A stretch of 64,000 nt of DNA from Pelobates cultripes (GCA_933207985.1 OW240916.1:315807356-315871355); one strand, 5' to 3'; numbered from the stretch's first letter, positions 51,316 to 63,780 are shown. The notes: generated by a model not told the origin, from the letters alone. Numbers and translations are program-made.

Positions 51316-54300
51316 TGGAGAATTCAGGCTGGAGGAAAATGTCCTACCAGCTGTTTATACTGATCTATGGGGATTGAATAGAATTAAAAATATAAAAAAT
51401 TGCCAAAATGTAGAAGGCACAAACACATACACATACACGCACACACCAACGAAACACACACAATAACAAAGTAATACTATGTGGATTGTTTACTAAATGG
51501 TGACCTGTAGTAAATTTAAAATATAAAAGTATCTCCATAACCAATACCAATACGGGAAGAGATGGATTGTAGAACCTTTCCGTTGTAACTATTAAACAGT
51601 TGCAATAAGCTTTTCGATTCACCACAATTTCACAGTTCGTGAATAGGCTCTTATGTGAAACGCAGCAGATTGTGCCCCTTTCTAAATTGTTCTAATTTCA
51701 CATTGAAACCCTGTTTAGCCTGATTTTCCAACAAGCTGCGAGGCCAGCAAAGGAATCTTCTGAATGTATAAAACAAGACTCTAATTAAAAGAGAATTCAC
51801 ATGTCACAGCTAATCACCAAATTAAAACACAGGTTTCCCCAGTGTCAACAAAATGCAAACAAGCTGCGCTTTTATGAAATACATTACAGCCCAGGACCTG
51901 TCTAACCTGCCCAGTCATACAAACAGACATCCAATACGACTGCCAGACAACCAGTTGCCTCGCAAACCAATATTAGCTGAAAAGCACAGCATCATCCATA
52001 CATGTTATAAATAGGGGTCTCAGGGCAAAAAGTGCAGCCTCCCATGTTGACCGCTCAGGTGGAAATTTGAAGAAAATGAGGATAATTCACCGATACACTA
52101 GAGAGTGTAGTGAAATGAAAAACGTATTCGAAAACTCAGCTACAGTAGCCAAGCGGTGACTATAGTTGGTATCAAACCATGTTTCCAACTCTTATTTTCA
52201 CCTACAATTTGCAATTTACTACAACTGTGTTTAAGGAGCAACGATAAAACATATTAAAATGCTTATACAAGAAAGCTAGGTGGACCTACCTAGCCCACCA
52301 ATAATAGGTAATACCCTTAACCTACTTATTATGTAAAGAGACAACAACAGATCAGAGAAAAGGAATTGCAGCATCTCAAAACTATTTTACACAAACATTT
52401 ATCATTTATGTATATTAAAAGCAGTGTCCAATACTAAGGGTTTCGGCAGACATGTAGTATGAAGTCTGGCCTCCTTTACATGTCAAGCTGCGAATTCTGA
52501 GAAGTCCTCCTCGGGCATAGACACTCGAGAAATCATGTTTCCACAACTATCCCAAAGCCCAACTTACAATATACAGGTGCTGCATAACAATAATTTTTGT
52601 TTATATATGTATATTATTTTATTTATTTTTTTATTTATTTTTTTTAAATGGTACATCTTGCAAAGTTTGACCATCAGTGACAGTCTGTTTTTAGTTACAA
52701 TCATTTTGCAAACATCCCATACACCCACAATAGCATACAGTTTCTGACAAGGGGCACACATTTGTCCGATAAATAGGGTAGGTGTAGAAAGTGTTCCCAG
52801 TATAAATAAGAGGTATATTTTTTTTCTCCATTTAAAGGAACACAGTATTTTTTCGCCTTTCAGTTTTCCTTTGTTTATGCCCTATGTATCTTCATTATTA
52901 CACATCCCCTGTTGCCACTTGCCTTTTTTTATATTTATTAGTTTTTCTTCTTTTAGATGGATCTCAATACAGTGGTGCGACATATTGTTCTCCCGTGCCC
53001 ATATGCCTGCAGTTTGTTTGACTGATGGATTGTGGGTAAATGGAACTTTGCTTAAGCTCCGCATGAGAAAAAGTATCCCCTACAACTTTTTATGGATAAC
53101 TAAAAAACTAGGGTGAATTTAAATAAAAATTCAAACCAAAGAGAAAGGGAAACCAGATTAATTCAAAAGCAGATCTTACAAAGTAACAGAGCCACTTTAA
53201 GAACTGTAGAGGTCACAGTAGGTAGTGTATCATGTAGGTAGTGCAGCCTTTTTAATGTGTTACTATGCAGTGTTTACTATTCCACTTTTATTCTGCAAAC
53301 AGCTGTGTTGTCCACGTAATATAAAACTGGAGAGTTCGGTTGCTTTTGCCCCCAAGGTTATTTGCACTCAATGACACATACCTGTCAAGCAACTCCCATG
53401 GATAATGGCTGAATAAAATACAAAGAGGGTAGGGAGGTGGCGTCTATTGTCTTGGACTCTTACGAAAGCCACAGCTTGTGTCATCAGGGTTTTGTTAAGG
53501 AAATGAGAGAAGCGAGATACATTTTCTAGGTAGCAGAAGCCCAAAGGATTTTTCATAATTCTACTGGAAGTGTGCCTAACGATGCAAAGAATTTCACTAT
53601 ACAGGAGCAACAGGCAATATTTGGCACATCGATGCTGTAGACAAACATTAAAATCACGCTTGACATGCCATAAATAGGGGAAAATCTACAGATTCATAGA
53701 GCAAGGTAGTGCCTGGGGATGCCAAACCCAGATCACAGGTGTGACCGCATGTAACAAGGGGGCATCCCTACTTTGTACAAACAGACGTATTCACAAAAAA
53801 TTGCAACTGGGGAAAATTTACCAAAAACTGCAGAATTTGGGGAATGGAGTTGGAGAATTTTTTGCAGCTTTGTTTAATATTTACCTTGTCAGTTCTCCAA
53901 AGTTTAATAAATAACACCCAACCTCTCCTCCCTCCCCCCCAAAAAAAATAAATAGAATAAAACACATCAAGTGTTTCAAGTTTTTAAACAGTGTCTCTAG
54001 AACTCTTAGTAATCCCCATCAACCTGCAGCTGCTGCACACTGTGACCCCTATTACTGCCTGCCAGTCTCCCAGCCCTAGGTTCTGGATGATAGTAGCTGT
54101 AACTCTGACTCTCTGCCAGCCCCTGCGTGTTACCATAACACTCTCAGCCATCACTGTTTGCCGTGAGTCTCCACGTGAAGCTATGTACTAAACGAGTGAC
54201 ATTCCAGGCATGTCATGAAAGAATTTCTCCCTCAGACCAGGAAAGCCAGAACGGTCTGCCTGAAACTCAGGAGCAAAAAGCACAATATGATTGACATTTT

Positions 54301-54833
54301 AGCATGTATACAGGAGGTTCTGCAGCAGCAGCGTTATTATTTCAGCACCACAGACTTTAGTGAGCAAACTCTTTTCACCAGAACAGTCTCTTTTTGTCTT
54401 TTCCCATCACCCAGCTGCCCTAATCTGCTTGTCATTACAGTGAGGTTTCTACCAGACAGATCACTGGGGTTAAACAATGCAGCCAGTCAGATAGGGAGCT
54501 GGCCAGGAGCTGGCTCAATTCTCAGGGTTTCAGTTTAAAAATGAAAACAATATTATATCACTGGATACAAAATCTACAAGCCAACACAGAAAGCAAGTGG
54601 TAACACCTAGCACCCAGCCCTGCTACATACCTCCAGCTATAAAAGTCACTCATACAATACCCGTTAATTATCCTACATGTAGGAGAACTTTTTATAAAGC
54701 AGCTCTGGGCGTGCACTGCTATTGTTTAGTCTGCAGGAACTTGTATGCAATTAATATCTGCCTGCAACCAAGCTAATGACATGTGAGGAGCAAGACAAAC
54801 AGATCCATAACAGCCAACAAACATTCATGGTAC
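51316..54833. other. Long AT-rich stretch without recognised exons
   Basis: About 3.5 kb with no element termini or tandem arrays recognised. The open frames at 52871-53116 and 54215-54538 show no similarity or splice context that I can support. Confidence 0.4.
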
Positions 54834-55112
54834 AGCACAGGGGCTTCCATGATAGAATGCGCCAGGCACAGGGGCTTCCATGACAGAATGCGCCAGGCAC
54901 AGGGGCTTCCATGACAGCCCGCGCCAGGCACAGGGGCTTCCATGACAGCCCGCGCCAGGCACAGGGGCTTCCATGACAGCCCGCGCCAGGCACAGGGGCT
55001 TCCATGACAGAATGCGCCAGGCACAGGGGCTTCCATGACAGCCCGCGCCAGGCACAGGGGCTTCCATGACAGAATGCGCCAGGCACAGGGGCTTCCATGA
55101 CAGCCCGCGCCA
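54834..55112. repeat. 31-bp minisatellite, 9 copies
   Basis: The unit cacaggggcttccatgacag plus cccgcgccagg repeats with start points every 31 bp from 54840 to 55088. Two variants alternate: one with cccgcgcc, one with aatgcgcc. Because 31 is not a multiple of three, all frames are open on the minus strand; these are not genes. Confidence 0.95.
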
Positions 55113-55132
55113 AGAGGCACAAATTTCCCAAA

Positions 55133-55971
55133 CTGTCATGGAAGCCCCCTGTGCCTGGCACATATTGCCATGGAAGTTCCTGTAAATAGGGACATACCAT
55201 AATGGAAACCCCCTCACCTGGTACTTACTGTCGTGGAAACCCTGTAGCTGTTACATAGTATCCTGTTACCCCCAGTACTCACTGTCATGTTACCCCCAGT
55301 ATTTACTGTCCTGTTACCCGCAGTACCCGGTACTCACTGTTACCCCCGGTACCCGGTACTCACTGTTACCCCCGGTACTCACTGTTACCCCCGGTACTCA
55401 CTGTTACCCCCGGTACTCACTGTTACCCCCGGTACTCACTGTTACCCCCGGTACCCGGTACTCACTGTTACCCCCGGTACCCGGTACTCACTGTTACCCC
55501 CGGTACCCGGTACTCACTGTTACCCCCGGCACCCGGCACTCACTGTTACCCCCGGCACCCGGCACTCACTGTTACCCCCGGTACCCGGCACCCACTGTTA
55601 CCCCCGGTACCAGGTACTCACTGTTACCCCCGGTACCAGGTACTCACTGTTACCCCCGGTACCAGGTACTCACTGTTACCCCCGGTACTCACTGTTACCC
55701 CCGGTACTCACTGTTACCCCCGGTACTCACTGTTACCCCCGGTACCAGGTACTCACTGTTACCCCCGGTACCAGGTACTCACTGTTACCCCCGGTACCCG
55801 GTACTCACTGTTACCCCCGGTACCCGGCACTCACTGTTACCCCCGGTACCCGGCACTCACTGTTACCCCCGGTACCCGGCACTCACTGTTACCCCCGGTA
55901 CCCGGCACTCACTGTTACCCCCGGTACCCGGCACTCACTGTTACCCCCGGTACCCGGCACTCACTGTTACC
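55133..55971. repeat. Inverted relative grading into a 19/26-bp minisatellite
   Basis: At 55133 the preceding 31-bp unit appears inverted (ctgtcatggaagcccc). Successive imperfect units then change towards ggtactcactgttaccccc. From about 55320 this 19-bp unit, with or without a 7-bp acccggt or accaggt block (26 bp), repeats to the assembly gap. Confidence 0.85.
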
Positions 55972-56500
55972 NNNNNNNNNNNNNNNNNNNNNNNNNNNNN
56001 NNNNNNNNNNNNNNNNNNNNNNNNNNNNNNNNNNNNNNNNNNNNNNNNNNNNNNNNNNNNNNNNNNNNNNNNNNNNNNNNNNNNNNNNNNNNNNNNNNNN
56101 NNNNNNNNNNNNNNNNNNNNNNNNNNNNNNNNNNNNNNNNNNNNNNNNNNNNNNNNNNNNNNNNNNNNNNNNNNNNNNNNNNNNNNNNNNNNNNNNNNNN
56201 NNNNNNNNNNNNNNNNNNNNNNNNNNNNNNNNNNNNNNNNNNNNNNNNNNNNNNNNNNNNNNNNNNNNNNNNNNNNNNNNNNNNNNNNNNNNNNNNNNNN
56301 NNNNNNNNNNNNNNNNNNNNNNNNNNNNNNNNNNNNNNNNNNNNNNNNNNNNNNNNNNNNNNNNNNNNNNNNNNNNNNNNNNNNNNNNNNNNNNNNNNNN
56401 NNNNNNNNNNNNNNNNNNNNNNNNNNNNNNNNNNNNNNNNNNNNNNNNNNNNNNNNNNNNNNNNNNNNNNNNNNNNNNNNNNNNNNNNNNNNNNNNNNNN
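55972..56500. other. Assembly gap (529 N)
   Basis: A run of N begins inside the minisatellite, so the array length is unknown and the gap size may be arbitrary. Any open frame reported across it is meaningless. Confidence 1.
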
Positions 56501-56760
56501 GTGAGAGCTGAGTTGCAGGAGAAGGCAGGTTCTTGCTGTGAGGGCTGGTCCTGGCTCCTCACATTGTGCTGGGGATCTCTGTGTAATTTCCAGTGGGTGT
56601 GCAACATGGAATCTCAGGAGCCAATCACAGTCAGAAGTTGGCCTTCAGTTGCTAGGGGGAGGTACTGGTTGCTAAGGGCTGGGGCCTATTAGGGCTGCTT
56701 TGGAAAAGTAGCCAATTACTGTGCCCACTATCCTGCCTTCCTATCAGCTGCTTCAGAGCC
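56501..56760. promoter_or_regulatory. Possible promoter-like segment with CCAAT and X-box motifs
   Basis: Within 200 bp there are agccaatcaca, gttgctaggggg, gttgctaaggg and agccaatta, arrangements seen at NF-Y/RFX-bound promoters. It lies between two minisatellites, next to the gap, with moderate GC. No transcription start or exon can be pointed to. Confidence 0.2.
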
Positions 56761-56830
56761 CAGTGAATACACAGCATTGCTCCTCCTCTGTTACCAGCTG
56801 TGTGTCCGACTCCCTGTTACCATGACGCCC

Positions 56831-58382
56831 TGAGTAGTGGCTGAGGTATCGGCTAGTGAGGTGGATATGTGACAGCCGGAAGCCATTTTGAGTAGTTGCT
56901 GAGGTATCGGCTGGTGAGGTGGATATGTGACAGCCGGAAGCCATTTTGAGTAGTGGCTGAGGTATCGGCTGGTGAGGTGGATATGTGACAGTTGGAAGCC
57001 ATTTTGAGTAGTGGCTGGTAATAAATGAGGTGAATATGTGACAGTTGGAAGCCATTTTGGTAGTGTGAGGTATGCGGCTGGTAGAGGTGGATATGTGACA
57101 AGTTGGAAACCTATTGGTAGCTGAGGTATGGCTGGTGAGGTGGATATGTGGGAAGCCATTTTGGTAGTGGCTGAGGTATAGGCTGGTGGTGGATATGTAT
57201 GACAGTTGGAAACCATTTTGAGTAGTTGCGAGGTATCGACTGGGAGGTGGATATCTTGACATTGAGGGTGGATGAAGCAGCGGAAGCCATTTTGAGTAGT
57301 GGCTGAGGTATCGGCTGGTGAGGTGGATATGTGACAGTTGGAAGCCATTTTGAGTAGTGGCTGAGGTATCGGCTAGTGAGGTGGATATGTGACAGTTGGA
57401 AGCCATTTTGAGTAGTGGCTGAGGTATCGGCTGGTGAGGTGGATATGTGACAGTTGGAAGCCTATTGAGTAGTGGCTGAGGTATCGGCTGGTGAGGTGGA
57501 TATGTGACAGCCGGAAGCCATTTTGAGTAGTGGCTGAGGTATCGGCTGGTGAGGTGGATATGTGACAGTTGGAAGCCATTTTGAGTAGTTGCTGAGGTAT
57601 CGGCTAGGGAGGTGGATATGTGACAGTGAGGTGGATATGTGACAGTTGGAAGCCATTTTGAGTAGTGGCTGAGGTATCGGCTGGTGAGTTGGATATGTGA
57701 CAGTTGGAAGCCATTTTGAGTAGTTGCTGAGGTATCGGCTGGTGAGTTGGATATGTGACAGTTGGAAGCCATTTTGAGTAGTGGCTGAGGTATCGGCTGG
57801 TGAGGTGGATATGGGACAGTTGGAAGCCATTTTGAGTAGTTGCTGAGGTATCGGCTGGTGAGTTGGATATGTGACAGCCGGAAGCCATTTTGAGTAGTTG
57901 CTGAGGTATCAGCTGGTGAGGTGGATATGTGACAGTTGGAAGCCATTTTGAGTAGTTGCTGAGATATCGGCTGGTGAGTTGGATATGTGACAGCCGGAAG
58001 CCATTTTGAGTAGTGGCTGAGGTATCGGCTGGTGAGTTGGATATGTGACAGTTGGAAGCCATTTTGAGTAGTGGCTGAGGTATCGGCTAGTGAGGTGGAT
58101 ATGTGACAGTCGGAAGCCATTTTGAGTAGTTGCTGAGGTATTGGCTGGTGAGGTGGATATGTGACAGCCGGAAGCCATTTTGAGTAGTTGCTGAGGTATC
58201 GGCTGGTGAGTTGGATATGTGACAGCCGGAAGCCATTTTGAGTAGTGGCTGAGGTATCGGCTGGTGAGGTGGATATGTGACAGTTGGAAGCCATTTTGAG
58301 TAGTGGCTGAGGTATCGGCTGGTGAGGTGGATATGTGACAGTTGGAAGCCATTTTGAGTAGTTGCTGAGGTATCGGCTGGTG
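56831..58382. repeat. 58-bp minisatellite, about 26 copies
   Basis: The unit ggctgaggtatcggctggtg, aggtggatatgtgacagttg, gaagccattttgagtagt recurs with tt/cc, gttg/ccgg and ggctg/ttgctg variants in mosaic order. Copies at 57010-57270 are degenerate. The repeat is open on the minus strand for 581 codons only because the unit contains no stop in any frame. Confidence 0.95.
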
Positions 58383-58554
58383 ATACAGAGATGTGCGGAC
58401 GTTGAATAAAATGCTGAATAAAATCCACGTTTCAGAGTCTCGGTGACATTGAGGACAGTTACTGACATCAGGTAATAACAAACTTCCCAACATTTCATAT
58501 GGACAGAGGGACACTTTAATTATAGGGGTGTGACCAGGGTTGGGGCTGTTCTGA

Positions 58555-58720
58555 GAAATTTTAGTAATAGCAATGTATGGAACAAATTTCCATTTAGTTT
58601 TAGTTTTAGTCTTTTGACTAAAAAGACGTTTTAGTTTTAGTCGTATTTAAGTTACCCGAATTGCTTTAGTTGTAGTCGACTAAATCTCCAAAATTGCAGT
58701 CAACAAAATTAACACTGGAA
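58555..58720. repeat. Dispersed tttagttttagt repeat
   Basis: It contains tagttttagtcttttgact, then agtcgactaaat and caacaaaattaacactgg. This pattern is widespread in fish and amphibian genomes; class not known to me. Confidence 0.55.
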
Positions 58721-59124
58721 CGAGAATGTAATTTTCTAACAATGAATGTATCTTATTTACACAGACTGATTTCTAATATCGTTTTAATAAACATTAACGC
58801 ACTGCTACATGCATGCGCGCACGTCTGGTCACAGTCAAGGAGAGCGTGCCTGCAACATCCGTTCGCTCAGGGGCGCTAACAGACCCAAACCTCCATAGTT
58901 GTTTGATTGACAGCCAGAGGGGTGTTCCCACTTTTATAAACTGGGGTTAAGCTAGGATACTCTTCACCCATAAAGCACTTCAGCTTTTGGGGTGTGGAGA
59001 AGCCATTTAAATAGAGACACTTGGGAGGTATGTCATAACACAGCACTGAATGGTCTAACTGTGGCCACCCAGGAATCCTAACAATAATCCTTTCATCAAG
59101 TTTTAAAATGTATCATTTAAAAAA
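58721..59124. other. Nothing recognised
   Basis: Mixed composition, with an A-run at the right margin. Confidence 0.35.
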
Positions 59125-59345
59125 AAAAAAAATCCTTATTATATGACAACCTCCTTCAGCTATATACATAAACCAACAGTTAGTCTCTATGGTCCTTCCT
59201 GTTTCTGTGCAGGAAGTGAAGCAAAGAAGACCATAGAGACTAACTGTTTTCAAACAATGTCTGACCCAAGGTGTGTGTATATGGCTGAAGGATCCTGTTC
59301 TATAGTAAAGGTGAGGATGAAATTTCTCATTTTTTTTTATTTTTT
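59125..59345. repeat. Dispersed foldback repeat, copy 2
   Basis: It shares agtctctatggtc... / gaccatagagact arms and ggctgaaggatcc with 24822-25070. The arms can pair: gttagtctctatggtc with gaccatagagactaac. Confidence 0.7.
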
Positions 59346-59856
59346 TTTTACATATACTTCATTTTAAAAAATTATTTCCTCTCAAAACATGATGAAATAA
59401 TTATTATATTTAAATATTGTTTTTAGGTGACAGTTGTCATTTAATACGCCACTGACCCCATTATACAGTATGCCACTAAAGAAGCTGTTGGCAGTAACGA
59501 GTTAGAGCCGTATCCGTAAAAAATAATATTGAACATGGCAGAGTATTTCTCCTGCTAGTTGTTTCCAGGCAACAGATAAAGCCAGAATGACACTGGAGAA
59601 ACCTATATTAATTAATAATTACTAGAGTAAGGGAGTAAAACATACTGTACCATGGTATTCCTAATATCCTGTTATCCTCTTTAATACTTAAAGGGTTTTT
59701 TAATAAATGAGAATTATTTGGATTTCAAAGTGAATTTCAAACTGAAGACAAAACTTCATAAATAGCAAAATTCACCTATGCTTCCATCTCAACAACTTTG
59801 GCCTTAAATGTTAAATTCACTTTGAATTCCAGACAATTCTCACCTTGTGAATATTT

Positions 59857-60620
59857 TATTATTATTTATAAAGCGCCAACAAATTCCACAGCGCTGTACA
59901 ATAGGTGGACTAACAGACAAGTAGTTGCAACTAGACAAGTTGGACACACAGGTGTAGAGGATGTTGATGGCCCTGCTCAAACCAACTTACATTCTAGGGG
60001 GATTGGGGTAAAGTGGCAAATTATGTAAGGGTAAGATATATTTCATGTTATAGAAAAGCAGGTTGCTAGAAAAGTTTATTTAAAAAAAACAAAAAAGCAT
60101 TTGGATGACACATTTGCAGGAGGGGAGGAAGTAAGATGGGTTACCATGGCACAGGGAGGTGTTAACAGTTTAATTTATATGCCTTTCTGAAGAAGGGAGT
60201 ATTTAAAAAAAAAAAAAAAGTTATTAACATTTTTTAGTGATAGAGCAGGGAAGGGAGTTCCATAGGAATGCGCAGCCCTAGATAAATCTTGAAGGTGGGC
60301 AGTGACGCCTGAGGTACGAGTGCAAGCAGAGGATAGACGCATGTCTTCAGTAGAGCATAAGGGCCTGGGTAGGACATACTGTGTATTAGTGAGGATAGGT
60401 AGATAGATGTAGTGTTATGTAGAGGTTTATAAGCAAGCACCAGAATTTTAAATTGACCCCTATATCTTACGAGAAGCCAGTGTAAAGACTGACAGAGGGG
60501 GGAGACGTGTGTAGTGCAGAAGGACAGGGAGTCAAGCTTTGATGCAGCATTTATAATAGGCTGTAGCGGGGTGAGCTGGGAATGTGTAAGACAACTGAGA
60601 AGCAGATTGCAATAGTTAAG
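59857..60620 (-). mobile_element. L2-type LINE remnant with 3' tail
   Basis: The 3' tail attattatttataaagcgcc followed by aacaaattccacagcgctg lies at 59857, so the element is on the minus strand. Further right, the minus-strand frame reads SLHWLLVRYRGQFKIL, AYKPLHNTTSIYLSSLI and later LPTFKIYL, the conserved C-terminal block of L2/Rex-like ORF2 (HWLPV..R..FKIL...YKALH...P.YLS.LI). An A-run at 60206-60221 and stops show decay. A MITE at 60623 cuts or abuts its 5' side. Confidence 0.8.
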
Positions 60621-60622
60621 AC

Positions 60623-61089
60623 TTAAAGGGACACTGTAGACACCCAGACCACTTCAGCTCATTGAAGTAGTCTGGGTGTTGTGACCCTTTTGCATTTAGT
60701 GCTGCAGTTTATGCCTGCTCACCGTGGCTGTCTACAGACAGCCACTAGAGGGCTTCTGTAATCCAATTGGACTTTTGGTCCGTTATCTGACGCTGAACGT
60801 CCTCACGGACCTCCAGTGTCAGATTTTCCCCATAGGAAAGCATTGAATAATGTTTTCCTATGGGGAGGTCTAATGTGTGCACGGCCATTGCCGCGCATTA
60901 AGTCTCCCCCGTTGGTGGAGGAGGAGCGTGGCGGAGCCTGACCCAGCACTGAGGGAAATCGGTACTGGTTTCAGGTAAGTGGCTAAAGGGTTTTTAACCC
61001 CCTTCAGCCCCGCAGGAGGGGCTGGGCCTATTAACCTTATAGTGCCATGAAAACGGCTTTGTTTTCCTGGCACTATAGGATCCCTTCAA
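60623..61089. mobile_element. T2-type MITE, subfamily C
   Basis: TTAA at 60623-60626; the right end is aggatcccttcaag with a mutated TCAA. The interior matches 26504-26954 (ttgtgacccttttgcattta, tagagggcttctg, gttttcctggcactatagg). Confidence 0.85.
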
Positions 61090-61647
61090 GTGCTTGGATT
61101 GTTACTTTAAGAAGAAACCTATTTCCAATCTGGACATTAGGTGTTGCTGTTTGGTCAGAAAATGATTATACTAAAGCATAATTGGACTTTTTCCTTACTT
61201 CATCAATAATATTTTACAATACTTAGCAGGACATAAAGATGGCAATATATTGGTTATTCAGTAGTGATTAAACCATTTTATTGATCGCTTATTATTACCA
61301 CAAAAAAACTGCACGGTTTAGGGATGGGGTGAGGAGAAGTAATTTAAGATTGATTTTTTTTTAATAATACAATGGCCTATAGAGTCTCATTGCTTTATTT
61401 AAATGACCTGACCTCAGCTTGGGAACATATGTACATACACACATTACATAAAGAGCAGGAACAATTTTATGCAATAAAGGTTAAAGAAAGAAATAAAAAA
61501 ATATTTATGTATAATGACAAAATATGCATTATGCAATATTATCTTTTTTAATGGACAAACATGATACTTAAAAGACAAACTTTCTAGAGTTTTCCTCTCT
61601 TACTCAGGGCTGAAGCAAAGCGATCAATGTGATAGAGTTTAACACTT
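61090..61647. other. Nothing recognised
   Basis: AT-rich, ordinary composition. Confidence 0.4.
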
Positions 61648-62731
61648 AACCCCTTAAGGACTGAGGCAGCTGTACCAGTTGTTATCAAAACAAAATGCCC
61701 GAATGTGCGCTATATGTCTGTTCAGGCGTAATTCACCTCTTTCATATTATGTGCACCCACACTTATCATATATAATTTTGTTCAGGAGAAACAGGGCTTT
61801 TATGTAACATCAAATATTTGTATATTAAACATAATTCAATATGAATAAAATATTTTTTTAAAGTTTTAATTTTTTTTAGTTTTGCATGGAATTTTAACTG
61901 TGAATGTCACAATACTGTTAGCTGTTACTGCAATGAAGTACACATATTTGTATTCAGCGATGTCTCATGAGAAAAACAGTACCCCAATATACAGGTTTTA
62001 TGGTGTTTTGGAAAGTTACAGGGTCAAATATAGCACATTAAATTTTTCAGTTTATACACATTAAAATTTGCCATGCTGGTTATGTTGCCTTTGAGACCAG
62101 ACCCCCATGATGGCATACCATTTGCAAAAGTAGACAACCCAAGGTATTACAAATGGGGTATGTCAAGTCTTTTTTAGTAGCCACTTAGACACAAACACTG
62201 GCCAAAGTTAGAGTTCATCTTTGTTGTGTGTGAAAAATGCAAAAAACTAAATTGAACGCTAATTATGGCTAGTGTTTGTGGCTTCTAAAAAAGACTGGAC
62301 ATACCCCATTTGTAATTCCTTGGGTTGTCTACTTTTGCAAATGGCATGCCATCATGGGGGTAATTCTCCTTCCTGGGCTACTATATGGTCTCAAAGGCAA
62401 CATAGCTAATCTGGCAAATTTCAATGTAAAAAAAAGGAAATTGAAGCCTTATATTTTACTCAGTAACTTTTGAACAAACTTCGCTGAACACAAATATTAG
62501 TGTTTCAAAATAGTAAAATGTATAACAACAATTATATCGTCAGTGGGAATACCGTTTGTGTGTGAAAAATATAAAAAAACTGCATTTTTACTGACGATAT
62601 CATCATTGTGATATGTTTTACTGTTTTTAAACACTAATAATTGTGTTCAGTGAAGTCTCCCGAGTAAAACAGTACTCCCCATGTACAGGTTTTATGGTGT
62701 CCTGGAAAGTTACAGGGTTAAATATAGGGCT
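61648..62731. repeat. Composite foldback repeat opening ttaaccccttaaggac
   Basis: Two hairpins lie in tandem. 62065-62213 pairs with 62267-62423, with a 23-bp and an 8-bp indel between arms. 62479-62544 pairs with 62590-62656. A direct repeat of about 80 bp (tacaggttttatggtgt, aaagttacagggt) flanks them at 61957-62037 and 62648-62731. No transposase frame is present. The opening motif is shared with 28109. Confidence 0.75.
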
Positions 62732-62829
62732 TGCGAGCCAAATTCTCTGGACTTTCTGCCTAGGTTGTCGGGCAGGTCCCTCAGATTGTAATTAATAAAA
62801 TGACTTACTTATGTAAAAATATTGCATAA

Positions 62830-63780
62830 AGGGGGCGGGGCCTGGCTGCTGAACTGAGCGGACGCTTGATGCTCCAGCTCCTGCTCTGCAACTTAAATAA
62901 ATCGACAATAAGGGCACAACACGGCCTCGAAACACCAAATAAAAGACAGAAAACAAGAGGGGAAGCACTGCTGAACACCCTGGCACCAAACAAGCAAACC
63001 TTTCCAATGGAGGCACTCGAGGGTCGGGTACGGCCTAAAAACGTGGTCGGCGCGGAAGAGGCGGCCGCTCCGCCGCCGCCATACACGCCTGGAACCTTGA
63101 ATCGTGTTATCCCGGTCCCGGGCAACCGTCCCGGTTCCCAGCAGTGGCACCGTGGTCCCATAACCCACGAGGCCAGCGGAGCCCATGGGCGGGAATCCGG
63201 GCATGACACAGCCACGCTCACTCATCCAAAGGCTAGATGATGTGTTTGCTGGCTTCGCATTACTGGGAGACAGAAAAGCTCCCCTACTCTTCCTCAGAGC
63301 CGTGCAGGGGACCAAAACACGCTGCCGACAACAGCTGTACCACAGGGTCGGAATGCTGAACAACGACCTTGTCCGGGAAACAGAGATTCTGCCGCCAAGC
63401 ACGGTATTCCTGCCATTGAGTCAACCCCACACACCTTATATCCATCCTGCATTGCTGCAGCCCAGGGGAACACAGCGTGACATTAAGTGACGAGCCTTGC
63501 TGGACTCTGACCACATCCCTGCATCGACAGACACCAACCCCCTGCTGTACAAACATGGCAGATACTATCTTAAGTCGCTGTAGCCCAGAGGAAACCAGCA
63601 TAGAGCCGAACGGCAAGCCTTACTGGACTGTGCCCGGATCCCTGCCTCGGTGGACACTCACTGCCTGAAGCTCTGACAAGGCAGATCCGGCATTGGTTAA
63701 ACACAAGCCTGCTTCCTTCTACAGGATCTCGCGCCGGCCATGGGGACGGCTCCTGCATCTGGACTCGGCTCCTATGTAGC
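62830..63780 (+). mobile_element. GC-rich block resembling a LINE 5' region
   Basis: It starts gggggcggggcctggctgct and is sharply GC-rich against the AT-rich flank. Plus-strand frames include PRSLIQRLDDVFAGFALLGD and MLNNDLVRETEILPPS, neither identified. The abrupt start with gggggcggggcc fits the 5' end of an L1-like element, and composition is similar to 1690-2690. A CpG-island promoter with first exon is the alternative. Confidence 0.35.

Noticed and set aside
54751..55217. Three overlapping minus-strand frames with CHGSPCAW-type repeats
   Set aside because: The 31-bp repeat lacks stops, so all frames stay open. No gene context.
55287..56504. A 405-codon plus-strand open frame
   Set aside because: Half of it is assembly gap; the rest is the 19/26-bp minisatellite.
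54834..58382. Regular repeats that could be mistaken for a CRISPR array
   Set aside because: There are no unique spacers between repeats, the units are directly adjacent, and the genome is a vertebrate's.
56753..58498. A 581-codon minus-strand open frame, the longest in the window
   Set aside because: It is a 58-bp tandem repeat read through; other frames over the same DNA are also open, and the peptide is periodic with no gene-like ends.
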